Of a stretch of DNA of 64,000 nt, positions 37,401 to 46,718 are shown one piece after another. The stretch lies in assembly GCF_049331405.1 (NCBI RefSeq), contig NZ_CP186274.1:5208001-5272000 (forward strand), read 5' to 3'. Numbering within the stretch: the first letter of the stretch is position 1; each line of letters starts with the position of its first letter. The stretch comes from PoT sp049331405. GTDB taxonomy: Bacteria > Planctomycetota > Planctomycetia > Isosphaerales > Isosphaeraceae. Under the pieces are notes generated by a model. That model was not told where the DNA came from, searched no databases, and worked only from the letters and a program-made list of their open reading frames with translations. The translations under genes and the position numbers were made by a program.

Positions 37401-40400
37401 CCGGGATCGTCACGGGCAAGACGGCCGCCCTGAGTGTGCTGGGCAACGTGCAGGGAGGGGAGGCCAGGCTGCGTTACCTGTGGTCCGCCATCACCGTGCC
37501 GGACGGGGTGCCGGCCCCAATCTTTGCCGGTAACAACACGAACTTCGCGAAGAACACCACGGTGACGTTCGCGGCGGCCGGAAGCTATCTCTTCCGCGTG
37601 ACCATCATCAACGGGACGGAGTCGGTGGCCAGCGACGTGGCCGTCACGGTGAACCAGGCGATCACCACCGTGAAGGTCAAGGCGACCGCCTCCACCAGCC
37701 CTAATGCCAAGGTCATCGTCCAGCCCGGTGCGACGCAGCAATTCACCGCCGAGATCCTCGACCAGTTCGGCCTGCCATTCATCGACCCGGTTTCCGTCAC
37801 CTGGTCCCTCACGCCGGGTAGCCCCGGCGCAATCGATCTCAACGGGCTCTACACCGCCCCCGACGAGATCGCGGGCGAGAGCGAGATGGCCTCCATCGTG
37901 GCCAATGTGACCGAGGGCGGCGCGCCGCTCTTGCGGAATTCCTCCATGATGAGCCTGTCGAGCGAGGAGGGAGTTTCCGGCTCGACCACCGTGGAGGTGA
38001 CGGAGCGGATCACGATCGACTTCGACGACCTCACTGCCGGGACCGTCGTGACCAATCAGTATCCATACGTGAAGTTCTCGGGCGATCCCGCGTTTCCGAA
38101 CCAGGTCCTGGCCACGACCGACGCTTCCGCGCCTAACTCCCTGGGTGCCCCGACTCCCCCTCCCAACGGCGACGGGGTCGGCAACCCGTACATCCATCCG
38201 CTCTACGTCGATTTCTCGATCCCCGTCGAGAAGCTCAGGTTCACCCTGCTTCGGGACGACGCCAGTGGGGCCATCGCCCAGGTCCGCGTCTATGAGAAAG
38301 GGACGCTGTCGGCGACTGTCCCGCTGAACGGGACGGCGACGGTTAGCACCCCCGAACACATCGACTTGACCGCCTACCACAAGGTCACGCGGATCGAGAT
38401 CGTCAACATCACGGACCCGGCCGGGTTGCTCTGGGACGACTTCAGCTTCATCGCCGGGCCTGACCTCGATATCGACTCGGACAATAACGACAAGACCAGC
38501 GATCCGGACCGTTCCGACGATGAGGACGACGCTGAGAATCCGAAAAACCAGGGGCTCGGCCCCGACCAGGTGAAGCCGGGCAAGGTCATCCTGGCCAACG
38601 TCGACGACACGGACGGCGACGGAGTCGCCGACCTACTCGACGGCTACGGCCCCAACGCGGAGGTCAGTGACGACGAGCGATTCACGCCGGTCAAGCTTCA
38701 ACTCCCCGACGATTTCGATCTCGAGCGCTTCAAGCTGTCGTTCAAGTACAACGCGGCCGCGCCGGGCATGGCCAAGGACGCCCTCTCGGAAAACGCGGCG
38801 CTGCGGCTCTGGACGAAGGACGGTTCCAAGGTCCGCCTCGGGGATTCGGCCCTCTCGAATGGCGACTTCATCAGACCGGGCGAGGACTACGAAGGCGAGG
38901 AAGACCTCGCCAAGCTGAACTTCTCGGACACGGACCGCACCATCACGCTCTACGTCGAAGGCCTCTTCGCCTCTCGACAGGCGGCAGACCAGGCAATCAA
39001 GGTCATGCTGTCTTATAAGGACGCCAAGGACAACTGGAAGCCGGCCGGGTCGGACACCGTCCGCGTGACGATCCTCCAACCCTACACCACCATCGACGAC
39101 ATTAGCGCCGATGACCCGAAGGTCGTCCCGGTCATCGTGGCCGGGCCGTTCCTCGAGACCGACGGGGGAGAGGCGTTCGATCCCGACCGGTTCCTGGAGG
39201 ACGGACCGGCGAACTTCCAGCTCAAGAGCCAGGCCGAGGGTGCGACCGGTTGGACGAACGCGTCCCAAAAGTCCGTCACGATGAACGAGGGCGGCGCGGC
39301 GGCCTACATGGGCGTGACCTCGCGGCATGCCGGTGATAAGTACCGCGTCGTGATCGACGTGATGGGATACAAGGTCGGCACGGACATCGCGACGGTCATC
39401 CCGGGCAAGGCCGCGGTTTTCGAGGGGGTCCAGGCCCCGTCGAACGTCGTCGCCGACGGGGTCAGCACACGCACCCTATCCGTCACCGTGAAGGACGCCC
39501 ACGGCAACCTGGTCGCCGACGGGACTCCCGTCGACTTCATCTTCACGAGCTCCAATATCAAGGACAAGGCAAGCGAAGAAGCCCAGAAGCAGAACCTGAC
39601 CGTCAACGGCCGGGCCGAGATCGAGATCGTCGCCGGCACCAAGAGCGCCGAAGCCCCCGAGCAAGTCATCCTGATTCAGTGCGGCGATGCCGAGGCCACG
39701 ATCCAGATCGGGCTCAATGCGGTCACCTTGACGATGACGTCCTCGGGGCCGTTGGTACTCGGTAGCGGGCAGGCCCCGACGGTCTCGGTCCAGACCAATG
39801 CCGCGGCGGGCGCCAAGGTTTACTTCCTGTTCAGCAACGGGAAGACGGCCGAGGCGACCGTCGGCGGCGACGGATCGGCCGCGGTCACCGTCCCGACGAC
39901 GGCCTACGACGCGCCCGGCAAGATGCAGGTCCTCGTGAGCTGCGGGAACAGCACGATCAGCGGCCAGATCAACGTCGTCCGCCCCAGCGACGCCGAGTTC
40001 TCGGTCGACTTCAGCCGTTCCATCATCCATACCAAGGGTTCCGGCCCGGCGCCGACCTACCAGCTTCCCGGCATCGCGAACCCGCTGCCGGGCACGACGC
40101 TCCCCCCCACGACGACGCTGACCTACGCCCAATACCGCCCCCCCACGGTGACCGAAGGTCAGTTCGAGGTCGTCGGCGCCCCGGGCTTCACGTACACGGT
40201 GTCGTTCCTGAACCCGCGCGACGCCGAGGTCGCGGAGCTCCAGAGTGACTGGTCGTTGTTCGGCACGTTTATCATGGGTTCCTCCGGCCGCCACACGATC
40301 AAGGTGGTCAGCACGAGCGCCACGTACATTGACGGCACCCCCGTCTCGACCAACGGGCTGCCCCGGGCGATCCCCGTTCTCATCCAGCGGTACAACTATC

Positions 40401-41965
40401 CCGTCTCGACCACCCCGCTCGACACCCGCACGGAATGGGTCTATGCCATCTCCGACAAGCCGACCGAGCCGTATGCCTACACGCTGATCTACGACACGGT
40501 CTTCGGCTTCCTCGGCTTGACGGACCCGGAGACGACCGCCGGGATCGCGGCCAACTTCGCGGGGGGGATGTTGGCCGTCGGCGATGCCGGCTCGATCGTC
40601 AAGAACCTCTGGCGGATGGCCGGTTTCTCGGACAAGCCGGTCAACTACTACGAGCTGACGCTTTCGTCGCTCGGCCTGCTGACCGAGCTGCTGCCGCTGG
40701 CCGGTGAGGTCCCCGACGGCCTGATCTCGACGGCGAGGGCCCTGGTGGCGGCACTCGGGGTCGCGCCGCTGGGCGGCATCCTGATGGAGGTCGTTCGCGA
40801 CATCGCCATCGAAGGGTTGAGCCGCCCGGAGATCCCCCAGCCCGAGGGGACCGACCCGTTCGGCGACGTGCCCCTCGGCGGCGACGGGATCGACGTCGAC
40901 ACCACTTACGGCGAGCCGGGCGATGAGGCGGCCGCGCCGCTCGGGTCCGGCCTGGGCGGCGGGGCCCCGCTGATGACGTTCCTGCTCTCACCGTCGGCCC
41001 TGAGCGCCGGCAAGAGCGCCGCCGAGTCGCTCCTCGACTTGCTCAAGAATCTCGCCAGCGGCACCCGCATCAAGGTCGCCGGGGATCTCATCACTTCCAA
41101 GGCCATGTACAACCGGGTCTGGAAGTTCAACGATTACCTCGGCGAAAACGGCTACAAGCTGTGGGATGCCTTCGACAATCTGCTCAAGGACCCCGACCTC
41201 GCCCTCTCGGTCAAGGACGCCCGCAAGCTCCTGGACACCCTCACCGAACTGCCCGACGGGACCTCCAAGGCGATCGCCAATCTCGCCGCCGAGGCCACCG
41301 ATGAGCTCGGCCCCGCGCTCAAGAACATGGCCCTCATCATCAAGAAGGGCAAGATCGACGCGGGCGTGCTCAAGAACGTCCTCAAGGATCTGCCCAATGG
41401 CCTGCAAGGCCGGTGGCCGATGAAGCAGATGCTCGAGGACCTCGCCTCCATCAGCGAGGTGAACGGGTTCCAGAAAGTCATGAACCAGTTGACCGTGGAC
41501 GTGAGCAAGTGGCCTGCGAGCAAGCAAGGCTTCGGCTACCAGGCCAAACTCGGGCGGCTCTACGAACTTCAGAGCGCCGCCAAGCTCAGCAAGACCCCGA
41601 ACCTCAAGGTGGAAAGCCTTCAACTCTACGTCCCGGCGCGGACGATCAACGGCACCAAGGTGACCAGCACCGACATCGACGTCGTCACGGTCAACACCGT
41701 CACCGGGGAGCGGATCTTCTGGCAGGCCAAGCGGTCGAAGGACGCTTTCGTCACCTTCGCCGACCGCAAAGCCGGCGAGATCCGCCAAAGCCCCATCGCG
41801 GCCGAGAATTGGATCTTGAAAGCCCAAGCCCAGGCCGATGAGATGGGAGGGGCCACGATTCGATACATCACGGGTAGCGACCCGGCCAGCATCGATAGCC
41901 GGATCACTAAGGTCATTGAGGATAAGCTCGGCGATGGTGCGATCCTTTTCTCCCCCGGAGTCTAG
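31472..41965 (+). CDS. Giant Calx-beta / fibronectin-III surface protein with C-terminal PD-(D/E)XK nuclease domain (candidate polymorphic toxin)
   Basis: About 3,496 residues once three single-base insertions (31851-31856, 32656-32660, 33903-33907) are corrected; each sits in a copy of a repeat whose sister copies lack it. The N-terminus is Arg-rich with IQSLELRQLLAT, the planctomycete secretion-type motif. Residues 43-1130: nine Calx-beta repeats. About 1135-1965: eight or nine fibronectin-III domains. Then Ig-like parts, an Asp-rich calcium segment (DDTDGDGVADLLDGYGP), and an invasin-like Ig domain (VVADGVSTRTLSVTVKDAHG). About 3020-3115: hydrophobic stretch with MLAVGDAGSIVKNL and LLPLAGEVPDGLI, like pre-toxin regions. 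The last 150 residues have YELQSAAKL (Glu, 41564), TSTDIDVVTV (Asp, 41678) and IFWQAKRSKDA (Gln-x-Lys, 41723-41731), the order of a restriction-endonuclease-like fold. Two paralogous genes follow. The toxin role is inferred. Confidence 0.75.
31601..33099 (+). repeat. Four near-identical ~372-bp tandem repeats (Calx-beta units, type A)
   Basis: Units start at 31601, 31974, 32346 and 32719; spacing is 373, 372 and 373 bp, the extra base being an inserted C in units 1 and 3. Each encodes about 124 residues from ATDASAAELGQDTATYTISR to PSAAAPPVVTIA. Units are almost identical in DNA, so the array is young or homogenised by recombination. Unit 4 diverges after ISLTLTPTAD. Confidence 0.9.
33100..34915 (+). 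repeat. Five 363-bp tandem repeats (Calx-beta units, type B)
   Basis: Units start at 33100, 33463, 33826, 34190 and 34553; spacing 363, 363, 364 (one inserted G near 33905) and 363 bp. Each encodes 121 residues including ASALVVYYTVTGNASATDYT and PVADTVAEPDETLILALSSN. Units 1-4 are nearly identical; the fifth has a divergent start (SRTGPTSSALTVYYTLIGTA). Confidence 0.9.
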
Positions 41966-42122
41966 GTAGGGGCGACGCGGCCGGCCAAGCCTGGTACCCT
42001 TTGCTGATCGAGCCAGGCTTGGCGTCGCCCGGCGCTCCCGCCCCAAGACCCCGTGTTGGGGGATGATCACGATCGTCTAAGAACCAACCGAGCCATTCCC
42101 CGTCGCATACGGATTTCGCAAA

Positions 42123-43145
42123 ATGGGATCGTATTTTGCCAAGCTCAGGTCGGAGTCATTGGGCGACCGACAAATCAAGGACATGACCCCGGGGTTGGTC
42201 AAGCGGCTCGGCCGGGGGGTGGTTTCTTTCCACCAGGCGATGACCCTGGAAGCTTTCACCCTGCTCCGCGATCACCTCGACCCACTCGACGCGTTCTCAA
42301 TGGTGCGATCCGTCGTCGTCAATCGCCCTGTCGGCCCCGGCCGATCGGACCGTGAACCCTACCTTGGAGCGATCCTGGGCCACGGCCCAGGCCGGTCGAG
42401 GATGTTCCTGAGGCTCTATGGCACCGAATCCGAGGAATCCGGGCCGTTCGACTTCTCCCTCTCGTATGGATGGCAAATGGATCAGAAGGGCGATAATTTC
42501 CCGCACTGCAAGTTCGAGGTCGCGGGTAACTCGCCCGGTGTCGCCGATCTCGGCTACCGACGCGACCTCTTCCGACGCATCATCGGCCTCATCGGCCTGG
42601 CGGATTCCATCTCCATCGCTTGGGACGGAGGCAACCTGCGCGCCTCGGCCGCGAACGGTTGGCAGGCCGTCCCCATCAAGGCCCATCTCGACGGAGCTAA
42701 CCCGATCGGGATCAGCGTTCGCGGTTTCTCCACCGTCGAGGCGGCGGTCGACGCGGGAGAGCGCATCATCGGGCAGGTGCTCCGGCGAGTCGACGACTGC
42801 GAGTTCTCCGCCTATGCCGAAGGAGATGACTACGAGACGAGGCTCCGCCCCCTCAGCGCCATCGCCGGGGGGTGGCAACTCCGAGTCGGTGGGGCACTCT
42901 CCGAGGCCGCCGGGGCCGTCCTGGCCGGCACGCCGACGAGTCGGCCACCGGCCAGAGTCCCCGCGTTCGTCTGGGAGGAAAAGGAAGGTTCGGAATGGCA
43001 CTCGCCGTGGACCGTTTACAGCGGCGAATTGGTGGCGATCGATTCCGGATGCTGCCTCGAGCTGGCGACGAACCGCGGCGGAATGGACCGCCTGCTGGAC
43101 TATGCCGGCGAGATCAAAGGGCTGGCATTCACCCCCCTGAAATGA
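42123..43145 (+). CDS. Candidate immunity protein 1 (340 aa)
   Basis: Starts 157 bp after the giant gene. Cytosolic-looking, no signal peptide or membrane segment. Core: FLRLYGTESEESGPFDFSLS, YGWQMDQKGDNFPHCKFEVA, YRRDLFRRIIGLIGLADSIS, NGWQAVPIKAHLDGANPIGI, AAVDAGERIIGQVLRRVDDC and TVYSGELVAIDSGCCLELAT. The next gene (43223) shares these blocks throughout, so the two are tandem paralogues. I do not recognise the family. The position right behind a toxin-like C-terminus, with duplication, is the usual arrangement of immunity genes. Function inferred from context only. Confidence 0.65.
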   Translation: MGSYFAKLRSESLGDRQIKDMTPGLVKRLGRGVVSFHQAMTLEAFTLLRDHLDPLDAFSMVRSVVVNRPVGPGRSDREPYLGAILGHGPGRSRMFLRLYGTESEESGPFDFSLSYGWQMDQKGDNFPHCKFEVAGNSPGVADLGYRRDLFRRIIGLIGLADSISIAWDGGNLRASAANGWQAVPIKAHLDGANPIGISVRGFSTVEAAVDAGERIIGQVLRRVDDCEFSAYAEGDDYETRLRPLSAIAGGWQLRVGGALSEAAGAVLAGTPTSRPPARVPAFVWEEKEGSEWHSPWTVYSGELVAIDSGCCLELATNRGGMDRLLDYAGEIKGLAFTPLK

Positions 43146-43222
43146 TCACATGTCAACACTAAGCCTTGACATGAAGACCGGGATCCGAAGGTCACTCCGA
43201 AAGGCGGGTTGGGGATGGGATC

Positions 43223-44332
43223 ATGATCGGCACCATTTCCAGGATCCGATCCGAACCACTCGGCGACCGGCGGCTCACGCCCCTGTTGAAGGCGCTGGTG
43301 AAGCGGCTCCGCCAAGGGGCGATCATCTGTCACGAGGCGATGATCATCGAGGCTTTTAGTCTACTCCGAGACACCCTCGACGACCTCGAGGCCTTTAATG
43401 AATTGCAATCCGTGGATCTGACGCAAGCGTTCGGCGCCGAGCGTTCCGATCGTGAGCCCTTCCTGGAGGCCATTCGTAGCCATCAGCGCGGCCGGTCGAG
43501 GATGTTCTTGACTCTCTACGGTACTGAGAACGAGGGATCGGGCCCTTTCGATTTCCGCCTCTCGTACGGCTGGCAGATGGAGCAAACCGGGGAGAACTAT
43601 CCGTACTGTCAGTTCGAGGTCGCGGGCAAGTCCCCCGGGAATTCCGACCTGGTTTACCGCCGCGAGCTACTGTTGCGGATCCTCAAGCTCATCGGCCTCG
43701 ATCGCGTGATCCAGGTTGCGTGGGACGGTAGCGACTTGTTCCTCTCCGTCGACCAGGGTTGGCAGGCGATCCCGATCCTCGCGGACCTCCGCGGGGCGAA
43801 TCCGCTGGGGATCGGCATCCAAGGCTTTCCCAACGCGGATGCCGCGGTGGAGGCGGGCGAACGGATCGTCTACCAGGTGCTCCGGAGGATCGATAGCGCC
43901 GATTTCTCGATCTATGTCGAAAAGAGGGAGGGGTACGACGCGATTCGCCCCTCGCTCAGGCCGATCGCAGGGGGTTGGCAAGTCGGGGTCGCAGGAGGGC
44001 TGTCTGAGGCTGCGGGGGGCCGTGCTCGACGGCTCGCCTTCTGCGAATGCGCCGAGGTGGGTGCCCGCCTTCCTCTGGCAAGAGAGATTGGGCAACGAAT
44101 GGTATGCGCCCTGGCGTACGTATAGCGGCGAGCTGGTGGTCACCGATTCCGGATACTGCCTTGAATTGTCGACGATCCCGACATCCTCAGATTCCCGGAT
44201 CCGACGCCTGACGAAGACGACTCGCACGAAAACCGGGAGCGGGACATGTATCGTGTGTCCTATGACGGGTTCAGACTCGGGCCGGAAAGCCTGTCATTCG
44301 CGATCCCGTTGACGTCCAACCCCTGGGATTGA
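43223..44332 (+). CDS. Candidate immunity protein 2, paralogue of the preceding gene, two compensating indels
   Basis: ATG at 43223. Shares YGTENEGSGPFDFRLSYGWQ, YPYCQFEVAGKSPGNSDLVY, DQGWQAIPILADLRGANPLG and AAVEAGERIVYQVLRRIDSA with gene 1. As written it stops at 44125, because a run of six G at 44014-44019 shifts the frame. With five G it reads SEAAGAVLDGSPSANAPRWV and PWRTYSGELVVTDSGYCLEL, matching gene 1. Adding one C at 44177-44179 continues into DILRFPDPTPDEDDSHENRE and YRVSYDGFRLGPESLSFAIP, ending at 44330-44332. The corrected length is about 369 residues, with a C-terminal extension not in gene 1. Both indels are in homopolymers, so the gene is probably whole. Confidence 0.65.
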
Positions 44333-44340
44333 GGATCCAA

Positions 44341-45222
44341 TGCACTAGGGTATGTCGGAAAACCGTTCTTAAGGGCACAGGCGTAGATAGCGTTGGATGA
44401 ACGCCATCTTGATCATGCCGCCGAAGTTCTTGGCCGTCTTCTCGAATCGTGTGCAAATCCGACGGTATTCCTTCAGCTAGCCGATCAGGCATTCCACGAT
44501 ACTTCGCCTCCGGTACGCCTCGCGGTCGAACCCGATGGCCCGGGCCATGCGGTCCTCATTCTCCTTCGATGGGATCACGGGCGTGATCCCCATCTCCAGC
44601 AAGTATTCGTCGATCCAGTCGGCCCGGAATCCCTTGTCTCCGGCCAGGGCGACCGGCCACGCGATCGCCTTGCCCCCGCCGTCGACGAGCCGCTCCTCGG
44701 CCCCCTCCAGCAGCGGGACCAGGCCCGTCGCCTCGTGCGCCTGCCCGGGCATCAGGTGGAAGTCCAGGGGGTGGCTATGGCCGTCGCACAGCAGCTCGAT
44801 CTTGGTCGAGAAGCCCCCGCGGGAGCGGCCCAGGGCGTGATCCGCCGGCTCCTCGGGGTCGTCGGGCTTCCCGCCCCCGCCGGCACATCTGGAGGCACGG
44901 ACCACCGTCCCGTCGACGCACCACAACTCGCGATCGACCAGGCCCGCGTCGATGACCGCCGCCCTCAATCGCGTGAGGATCGCGTCGAGCGTCCCGTCGC
45001 GATTCCAGGTGTCGAAGAGGTCCCAGGCGGTTGCCCAGGGGCCGAGCTCCTCGGGGAGGTCGCGCCAAGGGGCGCCGGTCCGGAGGATCCAGAGGATGCC
45101 ATCGACGATCTCGCGGCGATCGCGCCTGGGGCGACCCGTCCGAGCGGGCGGAGGGAAGAGGTTGACCTGCTCCCCGTGGATTGGTCCATCTGGTATGAGA
45201 GTCATTCCCGCCCTTGTGAGCC
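44341..45222 (-). mobile_element. IS5-family element, 5' end cut by IS3
   Basis: Begins 3' of candidate immunity gene 2. The end near 44345 (CTAGGGTATGTCGGAAAACC) has no inverted partner on the other side, where the IS3 end begins at 45223. So the outer right part of the IS5 was lost when the IS3 element arrived. Confidence 0.6.
44369..45205 (-). pseudogene. IS5-family transposase with a nonsense codon near the 3' end
   Basis: ATG at 45205. MTLIPDGPIHGEQVNLFPPP, RREIVDGILWILRTGAPWRD, ELGPWATAWDLFDTWNRDGT, LWCVDGTVVRASRCAGGG, HALGRSRGGFSTKIELLCDG, VALAGDKGFRADWIDEYLLE and REAYRRRSIVECLIG. Here a TAG (44477-44479) stands where Trp is expected; the frame continues LKEYRRICTRFEKTAKNFGG to a TAA at 44369-44371, the normal end. 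The lost part includes the last helix after the catalytic Glu (VEC). Probably inactive. Confidence 0.85.
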
Positions 45223-45242
45223 GCTCCCCGAACTTGGACCGG

Positions 45243-46112
45243 CTAAATGCGAGTCTTTCGGTCGGACGAGGTCCTCTGCTTCCCGGCCGGGGATGACGCG
45301 AACTCCTTGGGGGCCAGGTAGCCCAAGGCGCTGTGCGGGCGATGCTCATTGTACTCGACCCGCCATGATTCTAGCTTCTCCCGCGCGTCCTCCAGGCTAA
45401 GAAAGTAGCTCTGGTTGAGGCACTCATCCCGTACCCTGCCGTTGAACGACTCGATGAAGCCGTTGTCGTTGGGCTTGCCCGGGCGGCTGAAATCCAGCGT
45501 CACCCCGTTGAGGTGAGCCCACAGGTCGAGCATCCGCCCGGTGAACTCCGGGCCGTTGTCTACCCTCAGCTCCCGCGGTGCGCCGCGGCCGAGGGCGACC
45601 TCGGCCAGGACTTCGGCGACCTGTCCCGAGGTGAACCGGATACCTACACGGATCGCCAGGCTCTCGCGGGTGAACAGATCGATCAAGGTCAGGACGCGGA
45701 GCTTGCGCCCGTCTGCGAGTGCATCGCTCATGAAGTCCATCGCCCGGGCCTGGTCGGCGGCCTCGACACAGGGGCGGTCGTCGCGATGGCGAGAGCTCAC
45801 CCGCCTCCGGGGATTCTTCCGCCGCAAGGTCAGTCGCTCCAGGCTATAGAGGCGATAGACTCGTTTCAGGTTGATCGCCCGGCCCTCGCGGCGGAGCAGG
45901 ACATGGAGCCGGCGGTAGCCGTATCGGACCCGACTGGTCGCCGGCTCGCGGAGCCGCATGCGAAGCGGCTCCTGCGATTCGCGCCGGGGGCGGTAGTGGT
46001 GGGTCGACCGCGGGAGTCCGGTCGCCTCGCAGGCCCGCCGCACGCCGACGCCGTAGCGGACCGTCAGGTCCGCTACGATCGCCCGGCGCTGCGGCGGGGT
46101 CAGGCTTTTTTT
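45243..46112 (-). CDS. IS3 transposase OrfB (rve core)
   Basis: After the slippage site the frame reads KKSLTPPQRRAIVADLTVRY, GVRRACEATGLPRSTHHYRP, RVRYGYRRLHVLLRREGRAI, RAMDFMSDALADGRKLRVLT (first Asp), LRVDNGPEFTGRMLDLWAHL (second Asp), PNDNGFIESFNGRVRDECLN (Glu) and ends HRPHSALGYLAPKEFASS with a short tail. Uninterrupted. Expressed as OrfAB through a -1 frameshift on the A7 run (T7 at 46106-46112 of the + strand). Confidence 0.9.
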   Translation of the reverse strand, partial: KKSLTPPQRRAIVADLTVRYGVGVRRACEATGLPRSTHHYRPRRESQEPLRMRLREPATSRVRYGYRRLHVLLRREGRAINLKRVYRLYSLERLTLRRKNPRRRVSSRHRDDRPCVEAADQARAMDFMSDALADGRKLRVLTLIDLFTRESLAIRVGIRFTSGQVAEVLAEVALGRGAPRELRVDNGPEFTGRMLDLWAHLNGVTLDFSRPGKPNDNGFIESFNGRVRDECLNQSYFLSLEDAREKLESWRVEYNEHRPHSALGYLAPKEFASSPAGKQRTSSDRKTRI

Positions 46113-46366
46113 GCCAAGACGTCCTGGAGCATCTTCTTGTCGAGGCTGAGGTCGGCGACCAGTTGCTTGAGCTTCTGGTTCTCCTCCTCGAGCTGGCGTA
46201 GCCGCCGGACCTCGGGAGTGCCCAACTCGCCGTACTTGGCCTTCCAGCGGAAGAAGGTCGCCTGGCTGATGCCGAGCTTGCGACAGGTCTCGTCGACGCC
46301 CAGGCCGGCCTCGGCCTGCTTCAGGGCGAAGACGATCTGCTCGGTCGTGAACTTCGATTTCTTCAT
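46100..46366 (-). CDS. IS3 transposase OrfA (88 aa)
   Basis: MKKSKFTTEQIVFALKQAEA, DETCRKLGISQATFFRWKAK (helix-turn-helix), LRQLEEENQKLKQLVADLSL (leucine zipper-like) and KKMLQDVLAKKA. GAGGGAGCC-type purine run upstream. Ends in the A7 slippage motif typical of the family. Intact. Confidence 0.92.
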   Translation of the reverse strand: MKKSKFTTEQIVFALKQAEAGLGVDETCRKLGISQATFFRWKAKYGELGTPEVRRLRQLEEENQKLKQLVADLSLDKKMLQDVLAKKA

Positions 46367-46440
46367 CTCTCAAGGCTCCCTCTGATAAGAGCCTCATCGC
46401 ATACGAAGTCTCACATGCGATGGTCCAGTTTTCGGGGAGC

Positions 46441-46718
46441 AGGTCATTCCAGCGCTTGAGGACCTTCCGGACCCAGCCGGGCGAGAGGCCGACGACGCCT
46501 GCGACGCGCTCCGGCGTGGGGGAGTCGGGCCCGGTCAGGAGCCAGAGGACCTGCCAGTGGGTCTTCTCCAACCCCGAGCGGCAGGCGCGATAGCGGAGGG
46601 AGATCTCGTCGTGAGTCAGGTGAGGGGCGATCGGCAGACGCGGTCGGGCCATGGTGATACCCTCCAATCGTAGATCACCCCTCTATTGTAACGCTTCTGA
46701 TCCAGAAGATTCCGTATA
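46441..46718 (-). pseudogene. IS630 remnant: transposase N-terminus plus element end
   Basis: Minus strand from the ATG at 46652: MARPRLPIAPHLTHDEISLR to VGLSPGWVRKVLKRWN, identical in protein to the copy at 26974, then cut by the IS3 end. Outside the gene the DNA matches the other copy (one C/T difference seen at TAACGCTTCTG) up to ATTCCGTA at about 46717. Right of it a surface-protein frame starts abruptly, so this IS630 end marks an insertion into that gene. Confidence 0.9.

Larger units (their letters stand above)
45223..46440 (-). mobile_element. IS3-family element (IS407-like)
   Basis: Imperfect inverted ends: GCTCCCCGAACTTGGACC at 45223-45240 against the complement of GGTCCAGTTTTCGGGGAGC ending 46440. 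It contains orfA and orfB with an A7 slippage site. The left flank is a cut IS5, the right flank a cut IS630 copy; no clear target duplication because the two flanks come from different elements. Confidence 0.75.

Noticed and set aside
36278..38380. 700-codon minus-strand open frame opposite the fibronectin-III region
   Set aside because: Arg/Gly-rich composition typical of antisense shadows; the + strand carries repeated fibronectin-III motifs.
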